In this document: piece by piece, positions 59,730 to 64,000 of the stretch | Layout of the letters: the number at the start of each line of letters is the position of its first letter | Numbering within the stretch: position 1 is the first letter of the stretch | DNA from: Verrucomicrobiota bacterium | GTDB lineage: Bacteria; Verrucomicrobiota; Verrucomicrobiia; Limisphaerales; UBA11320 | DNA length: 64,000 nt | Assembly: GCA_016199985.1 (NCBI GenBank) | Contig: JACQFQ010000056.1 | Coordinates: 26,155-90,154, forward strand | Direction: 5' to 3' | Notes under the pieces: generated by a model | The model's input: only the letters and a program-made list of their open reading frames with translations | What the model was told of the DNA's origin: nothing | Database searches by the model: none | Program-made: the position numbers and the translations under genes

Positions 59730-62278
59730 CCAGCGCCCACCAACAACCCGCAACCCGCAACAGGCCGACCTGGACGTGGACCTGGAGCGCGATGGTCGCT
59801 TCGATTTGCTTCACGGGAGTCGTCGCGACCGCCGAGACCGCGCGAACCGACAACCTCGCTCTCGAGTTTGACGCCGCGTCGGCGGCCGGCGCGAAGCCCG
59901 CGATGCTTCGCCTGAAAACCTCCGCGGCGCGCCAGCAAGTCCTCGCGACGGCGCAGGGATCCGACGGATTCGTTCGCGACCTCACACGTTCCGTGACTTG
60001 GGAATCCTCGCCCGCCAACATCGTCAAGATCAGCCGCTCCGGATTGATCACTCCCATCGCCGACGGCGAGGCCACGGTGTCCGCCCGCACGGCGGAAGGC
60101 GCGACAGCCTCGCTCAAGGTTCGTGTTGAGGATTCGAAGGCCGAGCAGCCGATCAACTTTGGGAACCAGGTCGTTCCCATTTTCACGAAACTGGGCTGCA
60201 ACGCGGGCGGATGCCATGGAAAATCGGGCGGGCAAAACGGATTCCGCCTCTCTCTGCTCGGCTTCGAGCCTCCCGAGGACTACGAGCATCTCGTAAAAGA
60301 GTCCCGCGGACGCCGACTCTTCCCGGCCGCCCCCGATCAAAGCCTTCTTCTCCTCAAGGCCACGGGCATCCTGCCTCACGGAGGCGGAAAGCGGCTCGAG
60401 ACCGACTCGCGCGACTATCAGCTGATACGCCGTTGGATCGCGCAGGGCATGCCATACGGCAAGCCAGAAGATCCCACCGTGGACCGCATTGAAGTCCACC
60501 CCGTCGAGCGAACCTTGCGGCGCGACGCGCAGCAGCAACTCGTGGTGAAGGCGATCTACACGGATGGCACGGTGGAGGACGTCACCGCGGGAGCTCAATA
60601 CGACTCGAACGACAAGGATATCGCGCAGGTGGACGCCGCGGGCCAGGTGAAGGTGGTCAGCCGCGCCGGCGACGCCGCGGTGATGGTTCGCTATCAGTCG
60701 AAGGTCTCCGTCTTCCGCGCGACGATTCCCCTGGGGATCGAGGTGACGAAGCTGCCTCCATCCAGAACATTCGTCGACGACCTGGTTTTCAAGAAGCTGA
60801 AGACGATCGGCATCCCGCCGTCGGAGATGTGCGACGACGCCACGTTTCTGCGTCGTGTGAGCATCGACATCGCGGGCCGTCTGCCCACCCCGGAGGAGAC
60901 CCGCCGATTCCTCGCGGACACCCATCCCCTGAAGCGCGACTACGCGATCGACTCCCTCCTCGAGAGCTCCGACTACGCCGACTACTTCGCGAACAAGTGG
61001 AGCGCTTTGCTCCGCAACAAGCGCGGCGCCGAGACACAGGCGCGAGGCAACTTCGCGTTCCATGGCTGGATCCGGGACAGCTTCATGGAGAACAAGCCTT
61101 ACAACCAGTTCGTGTCCGAGATCCTCACGGCGAGCGGCGACAGCACCCAGAATCCGCCGGTGGCCTGGTATCGGCAGGTGCGCGACACGACGAGCCAACT
61201 GGAGGACAGCGCCCAGCTCTTCATGGCCACGCGGATGAAATGCGCGCAGTGCCACCATCATCCCTTTGAGCGCTGGAGCCAGCAGGACTATTTCAGCCTC
61301 GGCGCGTTCTTCGCCCAGGTGAGCCGCAAGGGCGGCCAGGAGCCGGGCGATGAGTTCATCTACCACAAGCGCGGCGTCGCGGCCGCGGTGAACAAGAAGA
61401 CGAATCAGAAGGTGAAGCCGGCGCCGCTGGGCGGCAAGCCGCTCGACATCGCGTCGGACGACGATCCGCGACAGGCGCTGGCGGACTGGCTGGGCGCGAA
61501 GAACAATCCGTTTCTGTCGAAGGCGCTCGTCAATCGCTACTGGAAGCACTTCTTCAATCGCGGGCTCGTGGAGCCCGAGGACGATGTCCGGGACACAAAC
61601 CCCGCGTCGAACCCGGAGCTGTTCAACGCGCTCTCGCAGCATTTCATCGAAAGCGGGTTCGACCTCAAGCAGCTCATCCGCGACATCTGCCGCTCCTCCA
61701 CCTACCAGCTGAGCGCCGTCCCCAACGAGCACAACGGCGACGACCGGCAATTCTTCTCCCGATACTATCCGAAGCGCCTGAGCGCGGAGGTCTTGCTCGA
61801 CGCGATCAACACGGCGACCGAATCGCAGACCACCTTCAACGGGACCCAAGAGGGAACGCGGGCGGTTCAGCTCCCGGACAACAGCTACAACGCGAACTCC
61901 TATTTCCTCACGGTCTTTGGGCGTCCGGAGGGCACAAGCGCCTGCGAATGCGAGCGATCACAGGACGCAAGCCTCGCGCAAAGCCTTCATCTGCTGAACT
62001 CCAAGGACATCCAGGCGAAGCTGAGCGCCGACGGCGGAAGAGCCTCCAAGCTCGCCCAGGACGCGGCGAAGCCCGACGGGGCCAAGCTCGAGGATCTTTA
62101 CTACGTGGTTTACTCCAGAGCCCCGAAGGCGGAGGAAATCACGACCGCGACGCAGCATCTCGGAAAACGGGCGCTCGGCGCGAAGGACGACAAGGAAAAG
62201 ACGGCCAGGCGACGGGAAGCCTATGAGGATATTCTCTGGGCGCTCATGAGCAGCAAGGAGTTTCTCTTCAACCACTGA
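59726..62278 (+). CDS. DUF1549/DUF1553 (PSD1) exported haem-motif protein, cluster 2
   Basis: 850 residues. Signal-like hydrophobic region about 20-36; Big-2-like Ig domain about 47-135; CNAGGCHG (C158, C163, H164, CX4CH); second Ig-like domain about 253-338; DUF1549 with CAQCHHHPFERW (C506, C509, H510); DUF1553 to the C-terminus. It has the same domain order as the cluster 1 protein. ATGA overlap with the upstream DUF1501 gene fixes the start and shows tight coupling. Function unknown; probably acts with the DUF1501 proteins outside the cytoplasmic membrane. Confidence 0.87.
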   Translation: MTSAHQQPATRNRPTWTWTWSAMVASICFTGVVATAETARTDNLALEFDAASAAGAKPAMLRLKTSAARQQVLATAQGSDGFVRDLTRSVTWESSPANIVKISRSGLITPIADGEATVSARTAEGATASLKVRVEDSKAEQPINFGNQVVPIFTKLGCNAGGCHGKSGGQNGFRLSLLGFEPPEDYEHLVKESRGRRLFPAAPDQSLLLLKATGILPHGGGKRLETDSRDYQLIRRWIAQGMPYGKPEDPTVDRIEVHPVERTLRRDAQQQLVVKAIYTDGTVEDVTAGAQYDSNDKDIAQVDAAGQVKVVSRAGDAAVMVRYQSKVSVFRATIPLGIEVTKLPPSRTFVDDLVFKKLKTIGIPPSEMCDDATFLRRVSIDIAGRLPTPEETRRFLADTHPLKRDYAIDSLLESSDYADYFANKWSALLRNKRGAETQARGNFAFHGWIRDSFMENKPYNQFVSEILTASGDSTQNPPVAWYRQVRDTTSQLEDSAQLFMATRMKCAQCHHHPFERWSQQDYFSLGAFFAQVSRKGGQEPGDEFIYHKRGVAAAVNKKTNQKVKPAPLGGKPLDIASDDDPRQALADWLGAKNNPFLSKALVNRYWKHFFNRGLVEPEDDVRDTNPASNPELFNALSQHFIESGFDLKQLIRDICRSSTYQLSAVPNEHNGDDRQFFSRYYPKRLSAEVLLDAINTATESQTTFNGTQEGTRAVQLPDNSYNANSYFLTVFGRPEGTSACECERSQDASLAQSLHLLNSKDIQAKLSADGGRASKLAQDAAKPDGAKLEDLYYVVYSRAPKAEEITTATQHLGKRALGAKDDKEKTARRREAYEDILWALMSSKEFLFNH

Positions 62279-62389
62279 TAAGCGTCACCTTCTCCGGCGC
62301 CCCCGACCCTCGTTTAAAACCTCATTCCCCATGAGGCTCTAAACGAATGGGATCTTTCATTCTCAGCTGCGAACCGATAATCCCTACGC

Positions 62390-63442
62390 ATGCACTGCTT
62401 CTGGCCACGCCGCAAGTTCACAGGCCTACTCGCACCTTCATATGTGTTGGGATGGCTCATCCTCGGCGGCGTTCACGCTCAGGAAAGCTGGGTGGATGTT
62501 TCCAGTGCGCTTCTCTCGCAGCTCACCAATAACGGCGCAAAACAGGCATGGCCAGGGGGCGTTTCAGGCGTTGTCGTCAACCGCACGAACGGAGCCGTCA
62601 CCATGAAAGTGGTGGGACTGGGACTGTGGCGCAGCTTCGACAGAGGCCAAAACTGGAAGCGCATTGATGGAAATTTTATTTCGGGTCGCGACGAGACAGG
62701 GTGGGCCACGACTTGCGACGCAAACTCACCGGACCGGATTGCCAGCTTTTCCCTGGATGGCGTCGCCGGATGGACGATCGATGGCCAGCAATGGCGAGCC
62801 TTCACCACAATAGGCCGAAATTGGGATTACGGCTCAATCGACTGGTCCTCGTCGAATCCGCAAACCATCATTGCAGCCAAACACGAAACAACGCCGCCAG
62901 GGGAGGTCTACGCGTCTGAAAACGGCGGACAAACCTGGAATAAGCTTTCCGTTCACCTCCTCGAAAGCCGCAACAAGATATCCATGGTGGGTGCCCTCGG
63001 TCCAAAAACCCTCCTCTATGGTAATGGAGATGGAATTCATCGTAGCTCCGATTCCGGTCTCTCCTGGACAAAAGTTTCGTCTTTCAATGCGCAAACTCGA
63101 GTCCCTGTTCTTTTCAATGGTTTTCATTACCTGGGAGCCACCAACGGCCTGCTCATCAGTCGCAACCTCGGTGTCACTTGGCTGCCGCAAGGGGCCCCGG
63201 TCAACATTTGGCAGGGACCTTTCTTCGGTCGGAGCGAGAAGGAGATGGCGATCATCGGTGCTGAAGGCATTTTCACCACAAGCGACGGAGGAGAAACCTG
63301 GAAACGGAAAGCGGCACTCAAAACCAAAGAGAACGGCTTTCTCTTCACGCACAACTGGTTCGGATGTTACGCGTGGGATGCCATTCATAATGCTTTCTAT
63401 GCCTCATCGATGGGCAATGCTCTGTATCGATTGGATCTTTGA
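62390..63442 (+). CDS. Exported Asp-box (BNR) beta-propeller protein
   Basis: 350 residues with a signal peptide (about 10-31). Five Asp-box repeats S-x-(D/N)-x-G-x-x-W are visible: SFDRGQNW, SENGGQTW, SSDSGLSW, SRNLGVTW, TSDGGETW. Such propellers occur in glycoside hydrolases (xyloglucanase, sialidase) and in sortilin-like or photosystem-assembly proteins. No catalytic residues can be assigned, so enzyme activity is unproven. Its G+C content is visibly lower than in the preceding genes (31 of 60 in 62821-62880), as is codon choice, suggesting different history. Confidence 0.75.
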   Translation: MHCFWPRRKFTGLLAPSYVLGWLILGGVHAQESWVDVSSALLSQLTNNGAKQAWPGGVSGVVVNRTNGAVTMKVVGLGLWRSFDRGQNWKRIDGNFISGRDETGWATTCDANSPDRIASFSLDGVAGWTIDGQQWRAFTTIGRNWDYGSIDWSSSNPQTIIAAKHETTPPGEVYASENGGQTWNKLSVHLLESRNKISMVGALGPKTLLYGNGDGIHRSSDSGLSWTKVSSFNAQTRVPVLFNGFHYLGATNGLLISRNLGVTWLPQGAPVNIWQGPFFGRSEKEMAIIGAEGIFTTSDGGETWKRKAALKTKENGFLFTHNWFGCYAWDAIHNAFYASSMGNALYRLDL

Positions 63443-64000
63443 GCCCGCGTTCAAGTAAAACATGCGCGGATGCCTTTGACAGATTGCCGCACTCCGCCTA
63501 ACTCTGGCCCATGCGCACGCGACGTCTCTGCACCGCCGCGTCGATCGTCCTGACGATCACTTCCAATGTGAGTACCTGTATTTGTGGTAAACTCTCCCAT
63601 CGGTACCTCCGACAAATATGTCCAGGCGGTTTGCCTCCGAAGCCTTCCCAGTCGAAAAGCGAAGGCGCCCACCGGTCACCATTCCAATACGTGTGATCTC
63701 ACTCATGCCTCATTGCCCTTGGGTCCATGATCGAAGGAAGTTTGGGGCTGAGAAGAGATTCACGAGGTCCATAACGAATCACACATCTCGGGCGCGACTT
63801 TTCATTCAAACGAACAATCAGTCCCGTCGAATGGAAATCAAAGCGAATTGTGAGCTAAGCCTAGAAACCGGAATGGAGGAGTTGCCAGGTTGAGAGAGGA
63901 AGTTCATAGAGAGGTGGATGAGTGCGATATTGGAGCAGATTTCGACTCACTCAAAAGGTGAGCCCGTTTTTCCCTCTTCGTCTCCCGCATCGGCGTGGCC
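63443..64000. other. Lower-GC gene-poor end of window
   Basis: About 560 bases with no gene I can support. Several short frames exist (for example 63618-63893, 91 codons) but have no domain, start context or codon pattern suggesting coding. Near the end, a frame without a start reads ...VDECDIGADFDSLKR then stop at about 63950; it could be the tail of a degraded or interspersed element. Not resolvable from this window. Confidence 0.4.

Noticed and set aside
63618..63893. 91-codon frame at the end of the window
   Set aside because: No domain, no ribosome binding site, no codon bias; overlapping short frames occur on both strands.
1..64000. CRISPR arrays, insertion sequences, tRNA and rRNA genes
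   Set aside because: No regularly spaced repeats, no transposase genes and no recognisable RNA-gene cores were seen on either strand; a covariance search would be needed to exclude tRNAs fully.

Overview
The window is about 64 kb of GC-rich bacterial chromosome with roughly 52 protein genes, no rRNA or tRNA that I could find, no CRISPR array and no insertion sequence. Gene content points to Verrucomicrobiota; Planctomycetota is the alternative. The evidence is two clusters of Tat-exported DUF1501 proteins with DUF1549/DUF1553 (PSD1) haem-motif proteins, a 'planctomycete-type' cytochrome c fused to WD40 repeats, a PPC-domain protein, a ThuA-like protein, a B12-dependent (class II) ribonucleotide reductase and a tiny MGDKSPK-type basic peptide. 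The phylum call is inference from family knowledge, not from a marker-gene tree.

Layout. 1-1.8 kb: end of an RDD membrane protein and a nagA-type deacetylase. 2.0-11.5 kb: a co-oriented surface/redox cluster (DUF1501, PPC-domain protein, DUF1549/DUF1553, cytochrome c-WD40-coiled-coil fusion). 11.6-18.3 kb: small exported protein, a 41-residue basic peptide, a small multi-span membrane protein overlapping a PaaK-like ligase, a Sel1-repeat protein, a nitroreductase-like protein overlapping a TolB-like propeller protein. 18.3-32.1 kb (minus strand): a 17-gene flagellar operon, flgB-flgC-fliE-fliF-fliG-fliH-fliI-fliJ-motE-like-fliK-flgD-flgE-fliL-fliM-fliN-fliO-fliP, preceded by a good sigma-54 promoter candidate. 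32.5-36.4 kb: coiled-coil/TPR protein, YjbQ, UppP. 36.5-42.8 kb (minus): a four-gene Gld/Nos-like ABC exporter operon. 43.2-48.7 kb: typA and, divergently, nrdJ with a long structured leader and an intrinsic terminator. 48.9-52.6 kb: ThuA-like protein, divergent ECF sigma factor, candidate membrane anti-sigma factor, and a membrane-anchored protein. 52.7-56.9 kb: dprA, HDOD protein, rsmI, purine nucleoside phosphorylase. 57.0-62.3 kb: second surface/redox cluster (two tandem DUF1501 paralogues translationally coupled to a DUF1549/DUF1553 protein). 62.4-64 kb: an Asp-box propeller protein and a gene-poor stretch, both lower in G+C than the rest.

How the parts fit. The flagellar operon encodes the rod, MS ring, C ring, export ATPase complex, hook and part of the export gate, but stops at fliP, so fliQ, fliR, flhA, flhB, filament and stator genes must lie elsewhere. 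The two DUF1501-DUF1549 clusters are the least understood part. They pair Tat substrates with exported proteins carrying one CxxCH and one unusual CX4CH motif, which suggests an extracytoplasmic redox or substrate-processing apparatus built twice with different accessory proteins. Many genes lack an obvious Shine-Dalgarno sequence, so several start codons rest on homology, signal peptides or overlap with the preceding gene.
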